Shown here piece after piece: positions 41,797 through 49,821 of a stretch of 64,000 bases of DNA. A model generated the notes under the pieces. The model did not search any database. It was not told the origin of the DNA and worked only from the letters and a program-made list of their open reading frames with translations. Position 1 is the first letter of the stretch. Every line of letters starts with the position of its first letter. Both the position numbers and the translations under genes were made by a program. The DNA is from Sphingobium lactosutens DS20 (lineage in GTDB: Bacteria > Pseudomonadota > Alphaproteobacteria > Sphingomonadales > Sphingomonadaceae), in assembly GCF_000445105.1 (NCBI RefSeq), contig NZ_ATDP01000056.1, forward strand, positions 1-64,000, in the 5' to 3' direction.

Positions 41797-43115
41797 CAGG
41801 CCGTCGCCCCGCTGCCACCGACACGGGTCAGGGTGAAGCCGGCGTCCTGGGCTTCGGCGAGGGGATAGATGTTGCGCAGGTCGATGAGCGCCTTGCCGGC
41901 CATGGAGGCGGCGATGCGCTTCAGGTCCAGCGCGCGGAAAATGTCCCATTCGGTGACCAGCACCAGCGCGTCGGCGCCGTCGGCGGCCTCATAGGCGTCG
42001 CTCGCCATCGTGACCGACGGCATCATCGGCGCGGCGACCTCCATGCCTTCGGGATCATAGGCGACGATGGTCGCGCCGGCATCCTCGAGCGCCTGGACGA
42101 TGGCAAGGCTGGGGGCGTCGCGCATGTCGTCGGTATTGGGCTTGAAGGTAAGGCCCAGCAGCGCGACTGTCTTGCCGCGCGCGTCACCGCCCAGCGCCTT
42201 CACGATCTTGCGGCCCATGGCCCTTTTCCGAAGGTCGTTGACCTGCACCACCGTTTCCACGATGCGGATCGGCGCGTCATGATCCTGGCCGGTCTTGACC
42301 AGCGCCAGCGTATCCTTGGGGAAGCAGGAGCCGCCATAGCCCGGCCCTGCATGCAGGAACTTGCCGCCGATGCGATTGTCGAGGCCGATGCCGCGCGACA
42401 CGTCCTGCACTTCCGCGCCCACCGCCTCGCACAGGTCCGCCATCTCGTTGATGAAGGTGATCTTGGTCGCGAGGAAGGCGTTGGCGGCATATTTGATGAG
42501 TTCGGCGGTGCGGCGGCCGGTGAACATGAGCGGCGCCTGGTTCAAGTTGAGCGGCCGGTAGATCTGGCTCATCACCGCGATCGCGCGCTCAGAGCCGGTG
42601 GTGCCCACGACCACGCGGTCGGGCCGCTTGAAGTCGCCGATTGCCGCGCCTTCGCGCAGGAATTCGGGGTTGGAGACGCACTGGATGTCGAGATCGGGGC
42701 GCAGCTCGCGCGCGATCCGCTCGACCTCGTCGCCGGTGCCCACGGGCACGGTCGACTTGGTGACGATGACGGCAGGGCCATCGAGCGCGCCGACGATTTC
42801 CCGCGCCGCAGCATAGACATAGGAAAGGTCCGCATGCCCGTCGCCCCGGCGCGAGGGCGTGCCGACCGCGATGAAGATCGCGTCCGCGCCCTTGACCCCG
42901 GCGGCGAGATCCGTGGTGAAGGTCAGGCGACCGGCCGCGGCATTATTGCCCACCAGCTGATCAAGGCCCGGCTCGAAGATCGGCATGCGGCCGGATTCGA
43001 TCGCCGCGATCTTGCCCGCATCCTTGTCGACGCACACCACGTCATGCCCGAAATCCGCAAAACAGGCCCCCGACACAAGGCCAACATAACCCGTGCCGAT
43101 CATCGTGATTTTCAT
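41796..43115 (-). CDS. ugd: UDP-glucose 6-dehydrogenase
   Basis: A 439-residue enzyme that oxidises UDP-glucose to UDP-glucuronate for polysaccharide synthesis. The N-terminal fold MKITMIGTGYVGLVSGACFA, the segment VTKSTVPVGTGDE, and the catalytic Cys in GPGYGGSCFPKDTLAL are clear. GLTFKPNTDDMRDAPS is the C-terminal signature. The ATG at 43115 gives the conserved start; an upstream frame adds 20 unlikely residues. It is divergent from wecB. Confidence 0.95.
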   Translation of the reverse strand: MKITMIGTGYVGLVSGACFADFGHDVVCVDKDAGKIAAIESGRMPIFEPGLDQLVGNNAAAGRLTFTTDLAAGVKGADAIFIAVGTPSRRGDGHADLSYVYAAAREIVGALDGPAVIVTKSTVPVGTGDEVERIARELRPDLDIQCVSNPEFLREGAAIGDFKRPDRVVVGTTGSERAIAVMSQIYRPLNLNQAPLMFTGRRTAELIKYAANAFLATKITFINEMADLCEAVGAEVQDVSRGIGLDNRIGGKFLHAGPGYGGSCFPKDTLALVKTGQDHDAPIRIVETVVQVNDLRKRAMGRKIVKALGGDARGKTVALLGLTFKPNTDDMRDAPSLAIVQALEDAGATIVAYDPEGMEVAAPMMPSVTMASDAYEAADGADALVLVTEWDIFRALDLKRIAASMAGKALIDLRNIYPLAEAQDAGFTLTRVGGSGATA

Positions 43116-43283
43116 GCGATCTTCCCCGCTCCACCCTTGAGAATAAGCCCAAGCGGCGCGACAGTCCCATAGCATGTCGCCCGTGCCGCTTGCTGCATTG
43201 CAGCGCGGAAATACACAAGATGTTCAGTGGCTGTATACCAATTTCTGCGACAGGCGGTACAGGACATGATGAGGGAGCGTGAT

Positions 43284-44396
43284 GTGAAGGTGGCCATTGT
43301 GTTCGGGACGCGGCCCGAAGCGATCAAGATGTTCCCGGTCGTCCATGCGCTGCAAAGGCGTCAGGGCATTGATACGCGTGTGATCGTAACTGCGCAGCAT
43401 CGCGGCTTGCTGGATCAGGTGCTGGAGATTGCCGGGATCGTGCCGGATATCGACCTGGACGTGATGGTGCCCAACCAGACGCTGGACGGGTTGACGGCGA
43501 AGCTGATCGTCGAACTGGGCAAGGCGTTCGACGCGGAAAAGCCCGACCGGGTGGTGGTGCATGGCGACACGCTGACGACGATGGTGGCGAGCCTGGCGGC
43601 CTATTATCGCAAGATTCCGGTCGCGCATGTCGAAGCGGGGCTGCGCAGCGGCGACATTCATCATCCCTGGCCCGAAGAGGTGAACCGGCGGGTCGTCGCC
43701 TGCATCGCCGACATGAATTTCGCGCCGACGCAGGCCGCGGCGGATGCGTTGCGGAAGGAAAATCGCGATCCCGCCTCCATCCACATCACCGGCAATACGG
43801 TGATCGACGCGCTGCTGGCGACGCGCGACCGGGTGCGCGCCGCGCCCGACATGGCGCGGGGGCTGGACGATCTGGCGGCGCGCTTTGCGGGCAAGCGGAT
43901 CGTTGCGGTGACGACACACCGGCGCGAGAATTTCGGCGGCGGCATGGAATCGATCGCCGGCGCGATTGCCGATATCGCTACGCGGCCGGATGTGGCGGTG
44001 ATCTTTCCGGTCCATCCCAATCCCAATGTCCGCCCGGTCATGGATGCCGTGCTGGGCGACCTGCCCAATGTGGCGATGATCGAGCCGCTGGATTATCCGC
44101 ATTTCGTGCGGCTGATGGACATGAGCCATCTGGTGCTGACCGACAGTGGCGGGGTGCAGGAGGAAGCGCCGTCGCTCGGCAAGCCGGTGCTGGTCATGCG
44201 CGAAACGACCGAGCGGCCCGAGGGCGTCCACGCGGGCACGGCGCGGCTGGTGGGCGCGGATCGCGAACGGATCGTGCGCGAAGTGCTGGCGCTGCTGGAC
44301 GATGACGCCGCCTATCAGGCGATGGCGCGGGCGCATAATCCGTTCGGCGACGGGGAAGCGGCCGAACGGATCGCGGCGGTGATCGGCGGGGCGTGA
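43284..44396 (+). CDS. wecB: UDP-N-acetylglucosamine 2-epimerase (non-hydrolysing)
   Basis: A 370-residue enzyme interconverting UDP-GlcNAc and UDP-ManNAc. Motifs: VAIVFGTRPEAIKMFPV, VVHGDTLTTMVASLAAYY, AHVEAGLRSGD, TTHRRENFGGG, HPNPNV and LTDSGGVQEEAPSLGKPVLV. The GTG at 43284 is preferred because AGGGAG lies six bases upstream and it gives the usual N-terminus; a GTG at 43227 would add 19 residues. With wecC at 48422 it can supply UDP-ManNAcA. Confidence 0.93.
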   Translation: MKVAIVFGTRPEAIKMFPVVHALQRRQGIDTRVIVTAQHRGLLDQVLEIAGIVPDIDLDVMVPNQTLDGLTAKLIVELGKAFDAEKPDRVVVHGDTLTTMVASLAAYYRKIPVAHVEAGLRSGDIHHPWPEEVNRRVVACIADMNFAPTQAAADALRKENRDPASIHITGNTVIDALLATRDRVRAAPDMARGLDDLAARFAGKRIVAVTTHRRENFGGGMESIAGAIADIATRPDVAVIFPVHPNPNVRPVMDAVLGDLPNVAMIEPLDYPHFVRLMDMSHLVLTDSGGVQEEAPSLGKPVLVMRETTERPEGVHAGTARLVGADRERIVREVLALLDDDAAYQAMARAHNPFGDGEAAERIAAVIGGA

Positions 44397-44400
44397 TGGG

Positions 44401-44424
44401 GCGGCCGGGCCGATGCCCGGTCGC
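44401..44424. terminator. Possible bidirectional hairpin between wecB and purQ
   Basis: GCGGCCGGGC-CGAT-GCCCGGTCGC forms a strong hairpin between the two convergent stops. There is no T-run, so it is at most a factor-dependent or weak terminator. Confidence 0.4.
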
Positions 44425-44434
44425 GAAATGCGCC

Positions 44435-45109
44435 TCAGGCGCGGGCCATCAGTCCTTCGACCAAGCCATCGAACAGGCGCTTGCCATCGGTCGACCCATG
44501 GGCGGGTTCGATGACGCGTTCGGGGTGCGGCATCATGCCCAGCACATTGCCCGTATCGTTCAGGATGCCGGCGATGTTGCGCGCCGATCCGTTGATATTT
44601 TCCGCATAGCGCAGCGCGACGCGGCCATCGCCCTCCAGCCGGTCGAGCGTGGCGTCGTCGGCGAAATAATTGCCGTCATGATGGGCGACCGGATAGCGGA
44701 TCGTCTCGCCGGCGGCATAGCGGCTGGTAAAGGCGCTTTGCGCATTTTCGACTGTCAGCGGGACGTCGCGGCAGACGAAATGCCCGCCGGCATTGCGCAG
44801 CAGCGCGCCGGGCAGCAGGCCGCTTTCGGTCAGCACCTGAAAGCCGTTGCAGACCCCAAGCACGAATGCGCCGCGCGACGCCGCCTGCGCCACCGCCTGC
44901 ATCACCGGCGAGCGCGCGGCCATGGCGCCCGACCGCAGATAATCGCCGTAGGAAAAGCCACCGGGCACGCCGATCAAGTCGATGTCGGCGGGCAGATCCG
45001 TGTCCCGATGCCAGATCATGGCGGGCTTGATGCCGGTGGCCGCTTCGAACGCCACCGCCAGGTCGCGGTCGCAATTGCTGCCGGGAAAGACGATGACGGC
45101 GCTTTTCAT
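44435..45109 (-). CDS. purQ: Phosphoribosylformylglycinamidine synthase, glutaminase subunit
   Basis: A 224-residue class I glutamine amidotransferase that supplies ammonia to PurL in purine synthesis. It shows [39 protein letters not shown], the nucleophile Cys in [11 protein letters not shown], and the His/Glu pair in [12 protein letters not shown]. It follows purS by three bases. Confidence 0.96.
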   Translation of the reverse strand: MKSAVIVFPGSNCDRDLAVAFEAATGIKPAMIWHRDTDLPADIDLIGVPGGFSYGDYLRSGAMAARSPVMQAVAQAASRGAFVLGVCNGFQVLTESGLLPGALLRNAGGHFVCRDVPLTVENAQSAFTSRYAAGETIRYPVAHHDGNYFADDATLDRLEGDGRVALRYAENINGSARNIAGILNDTGNVLGMMPHPERVIEPAHGSTDGKRLFDGLVEGLMARA

Positions 45110-45112
45110 GGC

Positions 45113-45346
45113 TCAGGCGACCTTTTCGATGCGATAATTTTCGATCACCGTGTTGGCGAGCAGCTTGCGGCACATGGCGTCGATATCCTCGTCGCTGGTC
45201 CCGTCGGCCAGATCGAGTTCGATGAGCTTGCCGGCGCGCACGTCATTGACGCCGCCAAAGCCCAGCCCTTCGAGCGCATGATGAATCGCCTTGCCCTGGG
45301 GATCGAGGACACCGCCCTTGAGGGTGACGAAGATGCGGGCTTTCAT
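45113..45346 (-). CDS. purS: Phosphoribosylformylglycinamidine synthase subunit PurS
   Basis: A 77-residue protein (begins MKARIFVTLKGGVLDPQGKA) that bridges PurQ and PurL. GLGFGGVNDVRAGKLIELDL is the family core. The ATG at 45346 has an AGGAG RBS; a longer upstream frame is rejected for lack of resemblance. Confidence 0.95.
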   Translation of the reverse strand: MKARIFVTLKGGVLDPQGKAIHHALEGLGFGGVNDVRAGKLIELDLADGTSDEDIDAMCRKLLANTVIENYRIEKVA

Positions 45347-45470
45347 GGCGTGCTGCTCCTTGGGATCAAGCTGGGCCGCGCGGCGGGCGGCGGCCGATAA
45401 TGCGGCACCCCCTAGGCCCGGCGCGCGCGCGAGGCAAGCATTATGCGTGGTGTGACGATAGGGCTTTGGC

Positions 45471-47594
45471 CTAGTCGCCGCGATGATAATCATAGTCGAA
45501 GGCGCGCCCCTGCTGCTTGGTCAGGATGGCGCCGATGATGACGCCGCCGGTTCGGCGCAGGCGGTCGACCGCCGTGCGCAGCCCGCCATGATGGTTGCGG
45601 CCCCACTCGACCACCATCAGCGTCGCCTGCGCGCGCGTGGCGAGCAAAGGCGTGTCACCAAGGCCCAGAATCGGCGGCGCGTCGATCAGGATCGTGTCAT
45701 AGCGATCGCGCACCGACGCCAGCAGATCATCGAGCGCGGGGGTGGCCAGCAATTCGGTGGGGTTGGGCGGCACCGCGCCGCACGGCAGCAGCGAAACGCC
45801 GGCCACGCCGGTGGCGATGACCGCGTCGGCAGCGTTCGCCTGACCCGTCAGCACTTCGCTGATCCCCTTGCCGGGCGCGACGCGGAACAAGGCGTGCTGG
45901 ACCGGGCGGCGCATGTCGCCGTCCAGCACCAGAACCGTCTTGTCGAGCGCGGCGAGCGCGCGGGCGAGGGCGTTGAGGGTGAGCGATTTGCCTTCCCCTT
46001 CCTGCGCGCTGGTGACGAGAATGGAGCGCGGCAGGCCCCCGGTGGAGGCAAGCAGCAGCGAACGGGCGATGGGGGCGAAGACTTCGGATGGCTGAGGATT
46101 GTCGCCCGTCACCGGCACGGCGCCCAGCAGCGGGAGGTCGACCCGCTCCGCCAGCGTTTCGGCCGATGTCACCGCATCGTCGAAGGCGTGGCGCGCGCCC
46201 ACCAGCAGCAGGCCGAGCGCCAGCCCGCCAAGCGCGGCAAACAGCATCGTTTCCCCGACCTTGGGCGAGAAGGGGTTGTCGGGCGCGACCGCGCGGTCGA
46301 GCGGCTGGATGCGCCCTGCCTGAAAGCCGGCTTGCGAGGCCATGTCGCGATAGCGCTGGAGCAGGCTGTCGTGCAGCATGCGATAGGTTTCGACCGAGCG
46401 TTCATACATGCCCATCTGCACGCTGCGGCCGCGCGCGGCCTGCGCATCCTTTTCCACATCAGCGATCTCGTCGGCGATCTGCTTTTCGCCGCGGCGGGCA
46501 ATGTCATAATCCTGCCGCAGCGAGGCGCGGATGCGATTGGCCATTTGTTGCGCCTGATCGTCGAGCGCGGCGAGCCGGGCGCGCGCTTCGCGCATTTCCG
46601 GGTGCGCATCCTTGCGGAATTGCCGTTCCTCAACCAGTTCGGCCCGCGCCTGCGCCCGCTGCGCCATCAATTCCTGCATCGCGCCATTACCGAGCACTTC
46701 GGGCAGGGTTTCGACCGAAGCGGCGCGCGCGCTTTCCCACCGCTTCTGCGCGGCGATGCGTTCGGCGAGCGCCTGGGCGCGCAGGCTGTTGAGCTGGGCC
46801 AGCCTGCTGTCGATTTCGGACCCTGAAGGGGAAGCGGGGCTGTTTGTCGAGGACGCTCCTTCCATGTCCGCGCCGGGCGGGATCGGGGCGCCGTTGCGCG
46901 CGGCATAGACCGCCAGTTCGCGCTCGGCCCGTTCCAGGTCGCGCCGTGCGCCGTCCAGTTCGCCCAGCAGGAAGCGCCGCGCCTGAACGCCGGACTGGAA
47001 GCCGCGCTTCAGGTCCGATCGGATCAGGCTGTCGGCATAGCCATTGGCGATTCGGGCCGAGAGCGCTGGATCGGCGCTGACGAAATGGATGCGGATGACG
47101 CGCGACTTGCCCGGCAGGTCGACTTCCAGATGGTCGCGCAGCAGGGTGATGGTCCGCTCCTCATCGGCCTGGCGCTGGCTCTGGCCGCCGGCGGCAAGTT
47201 TCGGGCGGCTGACGCCCATGCCCTGGAAGAAAGCGGGCGTGCCGACCAGCGAAAGGCTGCGCGCGACCTCTTGCGCCAGCGCGCGGCTGCGCAGCACTTC
47301 CAGCTGCGTCTGCATCAGCGTTTCGATGTCGTCGGTTCGGGACGGCGTGGGCGCGCCGGAGCCAGCCGCGCCGGCGGGCACATCCTGCACCTCGACCGAG
47401 GCGGTGGCGCGATAGTCGGGCGTGGAGAGCAGGATGTAGAGCAGCGCCGCAAGCAGACAGAGCGCCATGGTGACGAACAGGATGACCCGATGCCGGCGCA
47501 GCAGCAGCCCATAGTCCCGCATGCCGTGCGTCAACCGCGCGCCAAGGCCCAGGCGTTCCGGGCGGTCGTGCAGAGGGGGCTTCGTGGCGGCCAT
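45471..47594 (-). CDS. Polysaccharide co-polymerase/tyrosine autokinase (Wzc/ExoP-like)
   Basis: A 707-residue inner-membrane protein. The N-terminal Wzz domain has one span (VILFVTMALCLLAALLYILL). A long coiled-coil region follows, then a second span near FAALGGLALGLLLVGA. The C-terminal BY-kinase has Walker A' TSAQEGEGKSLTLNALA, Walker A-prime/B VLVLDGDMRRP and ILIDAPPILGLGDT. Tyr residues occur only sparsely at the very end (FDYDYHRGD). The ATG at 47594 has a GGAGA RBS. It is in an operon with the export lipoprotein. It should control chain length and export of the surface polymer. Confidence 0.92.
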   Translation of the reverse strand: MAATKPPLHDRPERLGLGARLTHGMRDYGLLLRRHRVILFVTMALCLLAALLYILLSTPDYRATASVEVQDVPAGAAGSGAPTPSRTDDIETLMQTQLEVLRSRALAQEVARSLSLVGTPAFFQGMGVSRPKLAAGGQSQRQADEERTITLLRDHLEVDLPGKSRVIRIHFVSADPALSARIANGYADSLIRSDLKRGFQSGVQARRFLLGELDGARRDLERAERELAVYAARNGAPIPPGADMEGASSTNSPASPSGSEIDSRLAQLNSLRAQALAERIAAQKRWESARAASVETLPEVLGNGAMQELMAQRAQARAELVEERQFRKDAHPEMREARARLAALDDQAQQMANRIRASLRQDYDIARRGEKQIADEIADVEKDAQAARGRSVQMGMYERSVETYRMLHDSLLQRYRDMASQAGFQAGRIQPLDRAVAPDNPFSPKVGETMLFAALGGLALGLLLVGARHAFDDAVTSAETLAERVDLPLLGAVPVTGDNPQPSEVFAPIARSLLLASTGGLPRSILVTSAQEGEGKSLTLNALARALAALDKTVLVLDGDMRRPVQHALFRVAPGKGISEVLTGQANAADAVIATGVAGVSLLPCGAVPPNPTELLATPALDDLLASVRDRYDTILIDAPPILGLGDTPLLATRAQATLMVVEWGRNHHGGLRTAVDRLRRTGGVIIGAILTKQQGRAFDYDYHRGD

Positions 47595-47596
47595 GG

Positions 47597-48298
47597 TCAA
47601 TCTCCATCCAGCGCGATGAAGCCGGCGGCGAGCGCGGGCGCGGCGAGGAGCGCGCCGCCCAGGATCGCCTTGGCGCGCGACAGGCCGACGATCAGCTGAT
47701 CGCCCGGCAGGATTTCAGGATCGGCCGCTTCGCCCTTGCGAATGGCGGCAAGGTCGAACATCGCCGCCTGCCGCTGCCCGTCGAGCCGGCGGATCACGAC
47801 GATCTGGCGCATGTCGGCAAGGCGGCTCGGCCCCTTGCCCAGCGCAATCGCCTGCGACAGGGTGAGCCGCCCTTCGACCGGATAGAGGCCCGGTTCGCGG
47901 ATTTCCCCGTCCAGCGTGATGCGGCGGCCGACCGCTTTCTTGACGAACAGGCTGACCTGCGGCGAGACGAGATAGCGTTCGCCCAGACGCCCGGCGATGA
48001 CGTCGGCGGCTTCACTGGCGGACAGGCCCGCGACCGGCACCGCGCCGATCAGCGGCATGCGCACCATGCCCTGCGCATCGACGCGCGCATCCTCCAGCGA
48101 CAGGTCGGGCTCGTGATAAACCTGAATGCGCAGCACGTCGTCGGGGGAAAGGCGATAGTCCATGCCGATAGCGGGCGGCGGAGGCATGATGGCATAGGCC
48201 TGCTCCCCGCGCGGGGCGTCCTCGACCGTGGCGCAGGCGGCGACGCTGCCCAGCACCAAGGCGGCGATGATCGCGCGTGGCGCAGGCTGTCGCATCAT
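47597..48298 (-). CDS. Polysaccharide export lipoprotein (Wza/GumB-like)
   Basis: A 233-residue protein with a lipoprotein signal (LVLGSVAACATVED). The poly_export domain starts YRLSPDDVLRIQVYHEPDLS; SLBB-like repeats follow (ITLDGEIREPGLYPVEGRLT). A C-terminal span (LGGALLAAPALAAGFIAL) is present. It forms the outer-membrane pore for polysaccharide and its stop lies two bases before the kinase start. Confidence 0.92.
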   Translation of the reverse strand: MMRQPAPRAIIAALVLGSVAACATVEDAPRGEQAYAIMPPPPAIGMDYRLSPDDVLRIQVYHEPDLSLEDARVDAQGMVRMPLIGAVPVAGLSASEAADVIAGRLGERYLVSPQVSLFVKKAVGRRITLDGEIREPGLYPVEGRLTLSQAIALGKGPSRLADMRQIVVIRRLDGQRQAAMFDLAAIRKGEAADPEILPGDQLIVGLSRAKAILGGALLAAPALAAGFIALDGD

Positions 48299-48421
48299 GC
48301 CTTATGTCCCCCGTCGGCCGTTGCTTTCGCACGTGCAATAATGCCGTGCCTGGCGGGGGTTAGCGGCGGGGCAGGGCGATGGCAACCGCGCGCGCGACGG
48401 GTTGCGTCTTCGCGGCCCCGG

Positions 48422-49717
48422 TCAGACCGCGATGCGCCCGCTGTTCGACGCTGCCTGCCGGCGGGGCTGATCGGGCCAGATTCCCCGCGTGTCATAGACA
48501 GCCTTGTCGGCGCGTTCGTCGACGGGGACGGATTTAAACATGTCATGATCGACCAGAATGACGAACACGCCACATTGTTCCAGAGCCGTATCGAGATCGA
48601 TGAGGTCTGCGCCCGTGCCGGCAAATTCCATCGGCAGTTCCTGCGCATAGGGTTCGACCAGCTTGATGCGGCGGCCATAGCGGCGGGCGAGGCGGGCGGC
48701 GATCTTCACGGCCGGGCTTTCGCGGAAATCGTCGATATTCGCCTTGAAGGCGAGGCCGAGACAGGCAATGTCCTGACCGGCATGATCGTCGATCAGGTCC
48801 GACGCCTTGGCCACGACATAATCGGTCTTGCCGTCATTCACTTCGCGCGCGGTGCGAATGATGCGGGCATTTTCGGGATCGCCATGGACGATGAACCAGG
48901 GATCGACCGCGATGCAATGACCGCCCACGCCCGGGCCGGGATTGAGGATGTTGACGCGCGGATGGCGGTTGGCGAGGCGGATCACTTCCCACACGTCAAT
49001 GTCCATATTCTCGGCGATCACCGACAATTCATTGGCGAAGGCGATGTTGACGTCCCGAAAACTGTTTTCGACCAGCTTGACCATTTCGGCGGCCCGCGCG
49101 GTGGTGGTGATACAGGCGCCGCGTACGAACTGGCGGTAGAAGCCCAGCGCCTTGCGCGCGCAACGGGGCGTGATGCCGCCGATGCAGCGATCATTGTCGA
49201 TCAGCTCCACCAGGATGCGGCCGGGCAACACGCGTTCGGGGCAATAGGCGATGGCGACGTCGCCCTGCGCGCCCATGCCCGGCATTTTGAGGTCGGGCCG
49301 CAACTGCGCGAAAATGTCGCGCATTGCTTCGGTCGTGCCGACCGGAGAGGTGGATTCGAGGATGACGGTATCGCCGGCCTTGAGCACCGGGGCGACCGTG
49401 CGGGCGGCCTTGAGCACGTAGGAAATGTCGGGCGCGCGGTCCTCCGCCACGGGCGTCGGGACGGCGATGATGAAGACATCGCTTTCCTCCACCGTCAGGC
49501 TGGCGCGCAGATTGCCGCGTGCGACGACGCCCTGCACCAGGCCGTCAAGATCGACCTCCTCGATATGGACGCGGCCGGAATTGACGGTTTCCACGACATG
49601 GGGCGATACGTCGATGCCCACCACCTGGCACCCGCCGCGCGCGATGAGCGCCGCAGTCGGCAGGCCGATATAGCCCAGGCCGATGACGGAAACCTTCTGC
49701 TTGGTGTCGACGGGCAT
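48422..49717 (-). CDS. wecC: UDP-N-acetyl-D-mannosamine dehydrogenase
   Basis: A 431-residue enzyme of the UDP-glucose/GDP-mannose dehydrogenase family that makes UDP-ManNAcA. Motifs: VSVIGLGYIGLPTAALIA, ILESTSPVGTTEAM, EMVKLVENSFRDVNIAFANE, and PGVGGHCIAVDPWFI with the catalytic Cys. ACLGLAFKANIDDFRESPA is the C-terminal signature. The PGVGGHCIAVDPWFI form points to WecC rather than Ugd. The ATG at 49717 gives the conserved start. Confidence 0.93.
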   Translation of the reverse strand: MPVDTKQKVSVIGLGYIGLPTAALIARGGCQVVGIDVSPHVVETVNSGRVHIEEVDLDGLVQGVVARGNLRASLTVEESDVFIIAVPTPVAEDRAPDISYVLKAARTVAPVLKAGDTVILESTSPVGTTEAMRDIFAQLRPDLKMPGMGAQGDVAIAYCPERVLPGRILVELIDNDRCIGGITPRCARKALGFYRQFVRGACITTTARAAEMVKLVENSFRDVNIAFANELSVIAENMDIDVWEVIRLANRHPRVNILNPGPGVGGHCIAVDPWFIVHGDPENARIIRTAREVNDGKTDYVVAKASDLIDDHAGQDIACLGLAFKANIDDFRESPAVKIAARLARRYGRRIKLVEPYAQELPMEFAGTGADLIDLDTALEQCGVFVILVDHDMFKSVPVDERADKAVYDTRGIWPDQPRRQAASNSGRIAV

Positions 49718-49795
49718 GGAGCGACAAATCCCTTGTTCAGCGGCAATGATTAGCGGCTTTTGGCCGAAATTGCTGAAGAATTCGGTAATGGCGGA

Positions 49796-49818
49796 ATGGG
49801 GCGGCCGCGCCGCCCCAT
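49796..49818. terminator. Hairpin after sppA
   Basis: ATGGGGCGG (49796-49804) and CCGCCCCAT (49810-49818) form a nine-pair stem with a five-base loop, just past the sppA stop on the minus strand. No T-run follows, so termination strength is uncertain. Confidence 0.45.
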
Positions 49819-49821
49819 CCG

